A stretch of DNA of 64,000 nucleotides, taken from assembly GCA_020638735.1 (NCBI GenBank), contig JACKHZ010000009.1, positions 310,001 to 374,000 of the forward strand, written 5' to 3'. This document shows positions 45,467 to 52,974 of this stretch, in pieces. Numbering within the stretch: position 1 is the first letter of the stretch; each line of letters opens with the position of its first letter. The notes below the pieces were generated by a model, which saw only the letters and a list, made by a program, of their open reading frames with translations, searched no databases and was not told the DNA's origin. Both the position numbers and the translations under genes were made by a program. Origin of the DNA: Planctomycetota bacterium (GTDB lineage: Bacteria; Planctomycetota; UBA1135; UBA2386).

Positions 45467-47569
45467 TCACTTCACCGGCAACACCCAGCTCGCCGCGCGC
45501 TCCGGGTCGCAGACCTCGTACATCGTGCGCACCAGCGTGCCGAGCGTCGGCGCCGGCGTGACCTGCTGCTGCTTGCCGTCGACGACCAGCTGCACCGGCT
45601 CCTTCAGGTTCACCATGTGGGCGTCGAGCCACAGCTCCGCGCCGACATCCGCCGCGCCGTCACCGCTGCGCGTCAGCTCGATGCGGTTGCCGTCGCGCTT
45701 GCATTCGAAGCGCACGCCGCGGGTCGGCTTCTGCACGTGCAGCCAGTAGTGATGATTCACCACCGGGTCGGTCAGCTGCCAACGCAGCACCGCCGGCGCG
45801 CCGACGCGCGACAAGCCGGCCAGCTCCTGCAGCAGGTCGCGATCGGGCAGCCCGGTGTGCGGGTTGCCCTCGACCAGCGTGAACTTCGTCGGGTACTCGC
45901 CCGGGTGCTCCTTCTGCAGCTGCTCGAGCTCGGCGGCGAACTTCTCGCAGCGCTCGCGCCGGCCGTAGGCGGTGTCGAGCCCGCCGACCATGAACGAGAA
46001 CTTCAGGCTGTGCAGGCCGAGCGCCAGTGACTCACCGTCGGTCGGCGCCGACGCGCTAGCGTGCACGGCGGCGAAGAGATCGGGCAGCTTCGGCCCGAGC
46101 GCGAACGCGCCGTAGCCGCCGTGGCTGTAGCCGATCGCGATCACCTTGTCGGGATTGACGCCGTCGCAGACCACGAACTGGCGGATCAGCTTCTCGAGCA
46201 GCGGGTAGAAGTAGTCGGTGTAGAAGCCGTTCCACTCGTCGGTCGGCGCCCGCAGCGCGCAGTACAGGTAGCCCGAGGTCTCCGGGTGGTCCTTGTAGTA
46301 GATCTGCATGTGGCGCCACTGCTGGTCGTTGACCCGCTTCGGCGCGTTGCCGCCGCCGTGCATCGCGATCACCAGCGGCCAGCCGCCGGCCGGCATCTCG
46401 CCGACCTGCTTCACGGTGAACGGGCTCTGCTTGTCGCCGGCCTTGACGATGCCGGCGTCGTGGTCCTGCTGCAGCAGCGCCTTGTCGTGCTTCCGGATCG
46501 CGCTCCACACCACCGCGCGCAGCCGCGTGTCGCCGACCGGCGTCTTCAGCTCCTCGTCGAGGTTGCGGTCGAACTCGAACGTCGCGCGACGCTCGGCGTC
46601 TGATGCGAACCAGCGCTCGAGTTGCGCCGTCAGCACCGCGTCCTGGGCAGGTTCCTGCGACAGGTTCGACACCACCTCGGCGGTGCCGTTCTTGCCGACG
46701 TCCGCAGCATCCACGTAGCGCTGCGTGACGTCGACGCCCCACAGCTCGACGCCGCGGCCCCAGCCGGCGGCGAAGCGCGCGCCGCCGTCGGCGGGCTTGG
46801 CGAACGACACCGCCCACACCCGATGCGCTGCATCGCCGTCCTTGCACTGCGCCGCGTCGCCGACGAACCAACCGCGGTCGAGGCCCTTCGGGTCCGGCTC
46901 GTCGGCGCCGACGAAGCGCCACGCGGCGCCGTCCCAGACCTCGACCCAGGTGTGGTTGCCCTGCTTGTGCGGCCACTGCACCGAGACCAGCCGCGCCGGC
47001 ACGCAGCAGGCGCGGCAGGCGTCCGCGAGCAGGATCGACAGCCCGGTGCACGACGCCTTGCCCTGCGCGATCGACTCGCTCGGCGCCTGGTCGGCGCGGC
47101 GGCGGCCGGTCGAGTAGTGCACGTTCAGCTGGTCGAAGATCGTCTTGTTGAGCAGCAGCGCCGCCTCGCCCGGCGTGCCGCAGTCCTTCACCAGCGGCAG
47201 GAAGCGCTCGACCATCGCCGGCCGCCACGCCTCGCGCTGCTCGTTGGCCTGCGCGTAGGGCAGCACGTCGTCGTGGAACAGCGCGTCGCTCAGCGCCGCC
47301 CCCCAGCGCACCGCGGCGCGGGCGCGGTGCGCGAGCTGCACGTTCTCGATGAGCATGCCGCGCAGCTCCGGCACGAGGTCACGCTCTGGCATGTTCGCCA
47401 GCAGGAAGTCGAGCGACGCGAGCTCCGCCGGACCGAGCTGCGACTCCGCCTCGACACGGATCGCCTGCCGCTGCAGGTCCGGATCGCTGCCGTGCTGCGC
47501 GGCGAGCGGCGCGCCGAGCAGCAGCGCGCAGAGGGAGAGCGGACGAGCCACGGAACGACGGACGTGCAT
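45467..47569 (-). CDS. Exported transglutaminase-like and esterase-like fusion protein
   Basis: 700 residues. The signal peptide ends LAA/QH, leaving mature Gln. Residues 150-250 are a transglutaminase-core domain: Cys in GKASCTGLS, His in GNHTWVEVWDG and Asp in GADEPDPKG, matching the Cys-His-Asp triad. Residues 380-590 are an alpha/beta hydrolase like polyhydroxybutyrate depolymerase or feruloyl esterase (MHGGGNAP, Ser in GYSHGGYG, His in NPHTGLPD). A C-terminal beta domain of about 110 residues follows. Probably a periplasmic or extracellular hydrolase; the pairing of two cysteine/serine catalytic domains in one chain is uncommon. Confidence 0.82.
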   Translation of the reverse strand: MHVRRSVARPLSLCALLLGAPLAAQHGSDPDLQRQAIRVEAESQLGPAELASLDFLLANMPERDLVPELRGMLIENVQLAHRARAAVRWGAALSDALFHDDVLPYAQANEQREAWRPAMVERFLPLVKDCGTPGEAALLLNKTIFDQLNVHYSTGRRRADQAPSESIAQGKASCTGLSILLADACRACCVPARLVSVQWPHKQGNHTWVEVWDGAAWRFVGADEPDPKGLDRGWFVGDAAQCKDGDAAHRVWAVSFAKPADGGARFAAGWGRGVELWGVDVTQRYVDAADVGKNGTAEVVSNLSQEPAQDAVLTAQLERWFASDAERRATFEFDRNLDEELKTPVGDTRLRAVVWSAIRKHDKALLQQDHDAGIVKAGDKQSPFTVKQVGEMPAGGWPLVIAMHGGGNAPKRVNDQQWRHMQIYYKDHPETSGYLYCALRAPTDEWNGFYTDYFYPLLEKLIRQFVVCDGVNPDKVIAIGYSHGGYGAFALGPKLPDLFAAVHASASAPTDGESLALGLHSLKFSFMVGGLDTAYGRRERCEKFAAELEQLQKEHPGEYPTKFTLVEGNPHTGLPDRDLLQELAGLSRVGAPAVLRWQLTDPVVNHHYWLHVQKPTRGVRFECKRDGNRIELTRSGDGAADVGAELWLDAHMVNLKEPVQLVVDGKQQQVTPAPTLGTLVRTMYEVCDPERAASWVLPVK

Positions 47570-47606
47570 GCCGTCGTTGTAGCGGCGGCCCCGCCGCGGA
47601 GCACGT

Positions 47607-47999
47607 TCAGGCAGTCTTCAGCGTGCCGAGCCCGAACATCCACAGCCCCGTGCCGGTCGCGGTCAGCACCGCCGCCAACCAGACGTAGACGGCGATCTGG
47701 TGCCACAGCCGGGCCTTCGGCTTCTTCCACAACCAGACGCCGGTCAGGATCACCGGCAGCGCCAGGTAGCCGCCGGCCTTGGCGAACTTGAGGTGGAAGG
47801 CGAGGTCGTCCGGCGGGAAGTCGTAGCGGCTGACCAGCTCCTCGGTCAGCTTCACCGTCACCACCAGCGACACCATCGTCAACGGCCCGAGCCACAGGTG
47901 GGCACGCCGCTTCCTGGTCCAGCCGGTGACCAGCGACACGACCAGCAGCAGCACCGTGGTGACGAAGGTGACCCAGAACGGGATCGTGGAGGGCGGCAT
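47607..47999 (-). CDS. Small four-TM membrane protein (DUF420-like)
   Basis: 130 residues with four hydrophobic segments and conserved-looking histidines (RRAHLWLG, LAFHLKF, LWHQIA). Size, helix count and His placement resemble DUF420/cytochrome-oxidase-associated proteins, but the match is weak. The ATG at 47999 is chosen; a GTG at 48008 is possible. It is 37 bp downstream of nothing coding on its strand and 37 bp upstream of the transglutaminase gene start, so the two may be cotranscribed. It is divergent from cheR. Confidence 0.55.
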   Translation of the reverse strand: MPPSTIPFWVTFVTTVLLLVVSLVTGWTRKRRAHLWLGPLTMVSLVVTVKLTEELVSRYDFPPDDLAFHLKFAKAGGYLALPVILTGVWLWKKPKARLWHQIAVYVWLAAVLTATGTGLWMFGLGTLKTA

Positions 48000-48077
48000 C
48001 GGCGGCACATGCTCCGCGATCGCCCGCCGCCAGGGAAGCGTCAGACGCCGAAGACCTGATGTCACCGGGAGAAGCCC

Positions 48078-48989
48078 ATGGCCAGGAATGCGTATGCAGG
48101 TGCCCCCCCGCCAAAGCCGATCCGGAGGGTGATGGACCGGGACCTGACCAAAGAGGAGTTCGCGCGCTACCACGACCTGATCTACAAGATCGCGGGCATC
48201 CACTATCCGAGCGAGAAGCTGGAGCTGTTGAGCAACCGCATCCGCCGTCGTCTGCGCGCGACCAACGAGGCCAGCTTCGACTCCTACCTGCGCCGCATCG
48301 CCCAGGGCTCCGAGTCCAAGGAGCGTCAGGAGTTCCTCAACTCGATCACCACCAACGAGACCTACTTCTTCCGCTGCCAGCGGCACTGGGATCACTTCCG
48401 CGCCTGGCTCGAGGAGAAGAAGAAGGACCCGGACACCAGGCGCAACGGCCTGCGCCTGTGGTCGGCCGCGGCGTCCAACGGCGCGGAGGCCTGCACGATG
48501 CTGATCGTGCTGCACCAGGTGTTCGGCGACGGCTTCGGCGGCGTCTCGGTCGACATCGTCGGCACCGACCTGTCGACGGCGATCCTCGACGAGGCGCGCG
48601 CGGCGCGCTTCCGCCCCTACGCGCTGGCGCAGACCCCGCCGCAGGTGGTCGACAAGTACTTCACCAAGGCCGACAAGGACGAATACGTCTTCGACCGCCG
48701 CCTGCTGCAGCACGTCAGGTTCCAGCAGCACAACCTGATGGACAAGCTGACGGTGCCGCAGCCGTTCGACGCGGTGTTCGTGCGCAACGTCATGATCTAC
48801 TTCGACCAGGAGAGCCGCGAGCGCGTGCTGCAGCACGCCTTCGACCTGATGCGCCCGGGCGGCCTGCTGATCGTCGGCGAGTCCGAGAGCCTGCTGTCGG
48901 TCAAGCACGGCTTCGAGTACGTGAAGCCGTCGATCTTCGTCAAGCCGATCGCCGGCGCGGTGGCCAAGAAGCCGACCCCGGCGCGCTGA
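48078..48989 (+). CDS. cheR: CheR-type protein-glutamate methyltransferase
   Basis: 303 residues. The N-terminal helical domain (residues 20-90) precedes SITTNETYFFR, the CheR signature. SAM motif I is LWSAAASNGAEA rather than the usual WSAGCSTGEEPY, so the loop is divergent but keeps the Gly/Glu pattern. RNVMIYFD is the conserved motif IV. CheR methylates glutamates of chemoreceptors using SAM. GGGAGAAG lies 5 nt before the ATG. No cheB, cheA or cheW is in the window; the only receptor is 7 kb away at 55228. Confidence 0.85.
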   Translation: MARNAYAGAPPPKPIRRVMDRDLTKEEFARYHDLIYKIAGIHYPSEKLELLSNRIRRRLRATNEASFDSYLRRIAQGSESKERQEFLNSITTNETYFFRCQRHWDHFRAWLEEKKKDPDTRRNGLRLWSAAASNGAEACTMLIVLHQVFGDGFGGVSVDIVGTDLSTAILDEARAARFRPYALAQTPPQVVDKYFTKADKDEYVFDRRLLQHVRFQQHNLMDKLTVPQPFDAVFVRNVMIYFDQESRERVLQHAFDLMRPGGLLIVGESESLLSVKHGFEYVKPSIFVKPIAGAVAKKPTPAR

Positions 48990-49201
48990 GCGCTGCGGCG
49001 CATCCCCGCCGCACGGCTCGAGCTCCGCGTCGGCGGCCATGCCGCGACACGGGCCGCGATGCGATGGCCGGTTCCGCGGCAGCCGCTGCACGGCCGGCGA
49101 GGCCCATGGGAATTCGCACCCGGCCGCGGCCGTTGCTTGCGTAGTCAACGGATCACCGCGCTCGCATCCGTCGGATGTGATTCGCTCCTCGAACACCTTC
49201 C

Positions 49202-50794
49202 ATGCCGTCCCGCTCTCCCGCCCTGTCCCTAGGCGCCTCGTTCGCCCTCCTCACCTCGATCGTCACCGCCCAGGTGCAGCGCCCCGTGCTGCCGGTCGGT
49301 GAGGACACCAACGCGCTGCCGCGCTACGGCCTCGCCTCGGTCGTCACGACGGACCTGACGTCGCTGACGCCGCAGCAGCTGGTGCAGGAGCTGCTCGGCC
49401 CGGGCGTCGCCGCGACCAACATCGTCGTCAACGGCGCGGCGATCGCCGCCGGCACCTTCCAGGGCGGCCTGCCGGTGGTCGGCATCGACAACGGCATCAT
49501 CCTGTCCTCGGGCAACATCGCGTCGATCGCCGGACCGAACCTGCTCGACGACACCTCGACGTCCAACACGCTGGGCGGCGACGCCGACCTCGACGCGCTG
49601 ACGACCTCGCCGACCTATGACGCGATGACGCTCGAGTTCGACTTCGTCTGCTCCAGCGGCGGCGCGATCGCGTTCCAGTACGTGTTCGCCTCCGAGGAGT
49701 ACAACGAGTACGTCAACTCGCAGTACAACGACGTCTTCGGCTTCTTCCTGAACGGCGTCAACATCGCGACGCTGCCTGGCGGCACGGCCGTCGCGATCAA
49801 CAACGTCAACTGCGGCAATCCGTACTCGTCGAGCGCGGGCGGCAACTGCAACCTCTACCGCAACAACAGCTGCGCCGACCTGCCGGGCGGCACGTTCCCG
49901 TGCAACGGCCCGTTCGACACCGAGATGGACGGGCTGACGGTGGTGCTGACCGCGACCGGCGTGCTGCAACCCGGCACGAACCACATCAAGCTGGCGATCG
50001 CCGACGCCGGCGACGACGTGTTCGACTCCAACGTGCTGATCCGCGGCCAGAGCTTCTCGTGCGGCGGCGGCGGCGGCTACTTCCTCCCGCCGACGCCGTG
50101 CGGCCAGAACTTCCAGGCGCTGGTCGGCGTGCCGCTGACCTTCCAGGTCGCCGCGTCCGCGGCCACCGGGCTGCCGGGCAACGCGGTCACGCTGAGCGCG
50201 ACGACGCTGCCGGCTGGCGCGATGCACAACCCGCCGCTGCCGCTGTCGCAGGCCGGCCAGAACGTGACGGTGACGACGACCATGACCTGGACGCCGACCC
50301 TGGCCGACGTCGGCCAGCACGCGTTCGTCTACGCCGCGTCGGACCAGCTCGGCCAGAGCAGCGGCTGCACGATCGCCGTCGACGTGCTGCCGGTCGGCTC
50401 GGGCAACGCCAGCTCGTCGACGATCGGCACCGGCTGCACGCCGAGCGGTCAGTACGCCGAGCTGCGCTGCGACCCGCCGGCCATCGGCACCACCGTCGAC
50501 CTCGAGGTGCGCCACGCGCTGCCCAACTGGTTCGTCGCGCACCTGGCGAGCTTCGGCCCGCCGGTGCAGGTCCCGCTGTGGTCGTGGTGCACCGCCTACA
50601 TCGACGTCGCCAACTCGGTCCTGATGTCGACCGACTTCACCGACGCGCTCGGCCGCTCGGCGACGCCGTTCGTCGTCCCGAACCTCGCCACGCTGATCGG
50701 CTTCGACTTCACCGTGCAGGGCGCGTTCCTGTTCACGCCCGACCCGATCGGCATCCGCGCCACGGACGGGCTGTACATGGTGCTCGGCAACTGA
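49202..50794 (+). CDS. Secreted choice-of-anchor L domain protein
   Basis: 530 residues. The signal peptide ends VTA/QV, mature Gln. Residues 40-290 are a choice-of-anchor L domain: LTPQQLVQELLGPG, GIILSSGN and VFASEEYNEYV, typical of outer surface proteins with varied C-terminal anchors. Residues 295-400 look Ig/cadherin-like. Residues 404-530 form a beta-rich C-terminal domain (GTGCTP to VLGN) that matches the C-terminus of the kelch protein at 61201, suggesting a shared sorting or anchoring module. The start at 49202 has no clear ribosome binding site. Confidence 0.85.
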   Translation: MPSRSPALSLGASFALLTSIVTAQVQRPVLPVGEDTNALPRYGLASVVTTDLTSLTPQQLVQELLGPGVAATNIVVNGAAIAAGTFQGGLPVVGIDNGIILSSGNIASIAGPNLLDDTSTSNTLGGDADLDALTTSPTYDAMTLEFDFVCSSGGAIAFQYVFASEEYNEYVNSQYNDVFGFFLNGVNIATLPGGTAVAINNVNCGNPYSSSAGGNCNLYRNNSCADLPGGTFPCNGPFDTEMDGLTVVLTATGVLQPGTNHIKLAIADAGDDVFDSNVLIRGQSFSCGGGGGYFLPPTPCGQNFQALVGVPLTFQVAASAATGLPGNAVTLSATTLPAGAMHNPPLPLSQAGQNVTVTTTMTWTPTLADVGQHAFVYAASDQLGQSSGCTIAVDVLPVGSGNASSSTIGTGCTPSGQYAELRCDPPAIGTTVDLEVRHALPNWFVAHLASFGPPVQVPLWSWCTAYIDVANSVLMSTDFTDALGRSATPFVVPNLATLIGFDFTVQGAFLFTPDPIGIRATDGLYMVLGN

Positions 50795-50852
50795 CGCGCT
50801 GGTCGGGGCGGCGGGCTCACCGCCGAGGTTGCCCGCCCCACCATCGCGCGTC

Positions 50853-50858
50853 TACGCT
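50853..50858 (+). promoter_or_regulatory. Putative -10 box TACGCT, leaderless start
   Basis: TC-TACGCT lies 6 nt before the ATG at 50865. A -35-like TTGCCC (50829-50834) sits 18 nt upstream, the best-supported spacing among the seven boxes. Confidence 0.5.
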
Positions 50859-50864
50859 CGCGGC

Positions 50865-51335
50865 ATGGTGAACGTGCTCACGTCCAACTGCCCCGGCGCC
50901 GGCCGCAAGGTCGGCATCGCCGTCGCCCGCTTCAACGAGATCGTCACCGAGCGCATGCTCGAGGGCGCGCTGGCGACGGTCCGCGAACAGGGCGTGCCCG
51001 ACGATCGGGTGACCGTGCTGTGGGTGCCCGGCGCGTTCGAGTTGCCGACCGCCTGCCGCTGGCTGATCGACCGCGGCTGCGACGCGGTGGTCATGCTCGG
51101 CGCGGTGATCAAGGGCGGCACGGACCACTACGAATACGTCTGCGCCGGCGTGACCGAAGGCACGATGAAGGTGCAGCTCGAGACCGGCGTGTCGATCGGC
51201 TTCGGCGTGCTGACCTGCGCGGAGATGTCGCAGGCGCTGGCGCGCGCCGGCGGCGAGCACGGCAACAAGGGAAGTGACGCTGCCATGGCCGCGCTGGCGA
51301 TGGCCGACCTGAAGACCCAGCTGGCCCTGGCGTGA
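50865..51335 (+). CDS. ribH: 6,7-dimethyl-8-ribityllumazine synthase
   Basis: 156 residues, family-typical length. Motifs: VARFNEIVTERML, VPGAFELP, GAVIKGGTDHYEYV and the C-terminal HGNKGSDAA with the catalytic-region histidine pattern. It condenses 5-amino-6-ribitylaminouracil with dihydroxybutanone phosphate in riboflavin synthesis and forms an icosahedral or pentameric shell. The order ribH-nusB-ftsY is retained here. The start at 50865 matches the family; an in-frame TTG at 50829 is rejected. Confidence 0.96.
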   Translation: MVNVLTSNCPGAGRKVGIAVARFNEIVTERMLEGALATVREQGVPDDRVTVLWVPGAFELPTACRWLIDRGCDAVVMLGAVIKGGTDHYEYVCAGVTEGTMKVQLETGVSIGFGVLTCAEMSQALARAGGEHGNKGSDAAMAALAMADLKTQLALA

Positions 51336-51429
51336 CCGCCGACACGACCAGTTGATCCGGGCCGCGCATGGGATACCCTCTTCGCGCCGCGCGGTCTCCT
51401 TCCCCTGGACCTCGCCGCCGCTCCTTCTC

Positions 51430-52005
51430 ATGACCGCTCCCATCCGTCGTCGTACGCGCGCCCGCGAGATCGCCATGCAGGTGCTGTTCCAGTTCGACCT
51501 GCGCGGCCAGCAGACCGCCGGCGACCAGCAGTCCGCGGACGAGATGGGCGGCTCGGTGGCACAGCTGTGCCGTGCTGAGCTGTTCGCCGACGCCGAAGGG
51601 GAACAGATGGAGCAGCCCGACAAGCTCGGCGCCGCGGACCGCGAAGTGGTCGAGTTCGCCGCCCGGCTGGTCGAGGGCACGATCGCCCACCGCGACGCCA
51701 TCGACCAGCGCCTGCAGTCGGTGACGCGCAACTGGGACCTGCGGCGCATGGCGGTGGTCGACCGGAACGTGCTCCGCATGGCGGTCTTCGAGCTGCTGCA
51801 CTGCGCCGACGTGCCGCCGAAGGTGGCGATCAACGAGGCGATCGAGATCGGCAAGAAGTTCTCGACCGCCAACTCGGGCGGCTTCGTCAACGGCATCCTC
51901 GACCGTATCCGCATCGACGTCGAGCAGGAGCGCAAGCAGGCCCGCAAGGCGCCGGGCGCCGGCGACGCCCCGGCGGGCGACGACACGGCGCAAGGCGGCG
52001 CCTGA
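51430..52005 (+). CDS. nusB: Transcription antitermination protein NusB
   Basis: 191 residues; the core of about 160 is NusB and the C-terminal 25 residues (Ala/Gly/Asp-rich) are an extension. REIAMQVLFQFD, RNVLRMAVFELL, PPKVAINEAIEIGKKF and FVNGILDRI are family signatures. NusB binds boxA RNA with S10 to support rRNA transcription antitermination. A TACCCT hexamer at 51374-51379 suggests a promoter with a leader of about 45 nt. Confidence 0.95.
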   Translation: MTAPIRRRTRAREIAMQVLFQFDLRGQQTAGDQQSADEMGGSVAQLCRAELFADAEGEQMEQPDKLGAADREVVEFAARLVEGTIAHRDAIDQRLQSVTRNWDLRRMAVVDRNVLRMAVFELLHCADVPPKVAINEAIEIGKKFSTANSGGFVNGILDRIRIDVEQERKQARKAPGAGDAPAGDDTAQGGA

Positions 52006-52049
52006 TCCTGCTTGGACGGCGGGCACGGATCCGCCAGACTGCCCGGCCG

Positions 52050-52973
52050 ATGGTGTTCGGCAAGCTGCTGTCCGCGCTGAAGAAGACGCGCGAGGTCCTG
52101 ACCGCGGGGCTTTCACGCCTGTTCCACGGGCGCAAGCTCGACGAGGCCTTCCTCGAGGAGCTCGAGGAGGTGCTCTACAACAGCGACCTCGGTCCGCTCG
52201 GCACGGCGATCGTGGACGACCTCAAGGAGGCGTGGAAGAAGAAGCTCGTCAAGGAGACCGAGCAGGTGCCGGCGTTCCTGCGCGAGCGGCTGCTCGAACG
52301 GCTCGCCGGCTGCGAAGGGCAGATCGCGCGCGCCCCCACCGCGCCGACGGTGATCCTGGTGGTCGGCGTCAACGGCGCCGGCAAGACGACGTCGATCGCC
52401 AAGCTGGCCAACCACCTGAAGAAGCAGGGCCACTCGGTGCTGCTCGGCGCCGGCGACACCTTCCGCGCCGCCGCGGTCGAACAATTGTCGCTGTGGGCGG
52501 AACGATTGGGCCTCGGCATCGTCCGACAGGCGACCGGCGCCGACCCCGCGGCGGTCGCGTTCGACGCGGTCTCGGCGGCCGTCGCGCGCAAGGTCGACTA
52601 CCTGATCCTCGACACCGCCGGCCGTCTGCACACGCAGAAGAACCTGATGACCGAGCTCGAGAAGATCGTGCGCGTGGTCAAGAAGCAGCTGCCCGATGCG
52701 CCGCACGAGACGCTGCTGGTGCTCGACGGTACCACCGGCCAGAACGCGATCCGCCAGGCGAGCGAGTTCGCGCGCACCGCGCCGGTGTCCGGCCTGATCC
52801 TGGCCAAGATGGACGGCACCGCCAAGGGCGGCGCTTTGTTCGGCATCCGCAGCGTGCTGCCGGTGCCGGTCAAGTTCCTCGGCGTCGGCGAAGGCATCGA
52901 CGACCTCGAGCCGTTCGTCGCCACCGACTACGTCGACGCGATCCTGCGCTTCGAGGACGGGGCGAAGGGCTGA
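52050..52973 (+). CDS. ftsY: Signal recognition particle receptor FtsY
   Basis: 307 residues: a short N domain (residues 20-90) and the SRP GTPase G domain. G1 is GVNGAGKTTS, then DTFRAAAVEQL, DTAGRLHT, and the closing GTGEGI-like segment GVGEGIDDLEPF. It receives ribosome-SRP complexes at the membrane for co-translational insertion. It lacks the long acidic A domain found in E. coli FtsY. The next gene starts 2 bp after its stop with GTG. Confidence 0.95.
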   Translation: MVFGKLLSALKKTREVLTAGLSRLFHGRKLDEAFLEELEEVLYNSDLGPLGTAIVDDLKEAWKKKLVKETEQVPAFLRERLLERLAGCEGQIARAPTAPTVILVVGVNGAGKTTSIAKLANHLKKQGHSVLLGAGDTFRAAAVEQLSLWAERLGLGIVRQATGADPAAVAFDAVSAAVARKVDYLILDTAGRLHTQKNLMTELEKIVRVVKKQLPDAPHETLLVLDGTTGQNAIRQASEFARTAPVSGLILAKMDGTAKGGALFGIRSVLPVPVKFLGVGEGIDDLEPFVATDYVDAILRFEDGAKG

Positions 52974-52974
52974 C

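Noticed and set aside
49165..49177. CATCC-GTC-GGATG inverted repeat before the choice-of-anchor L gene
   Set aside because: Arms are only 5 bp and there is no second site; too weak to call an operator.
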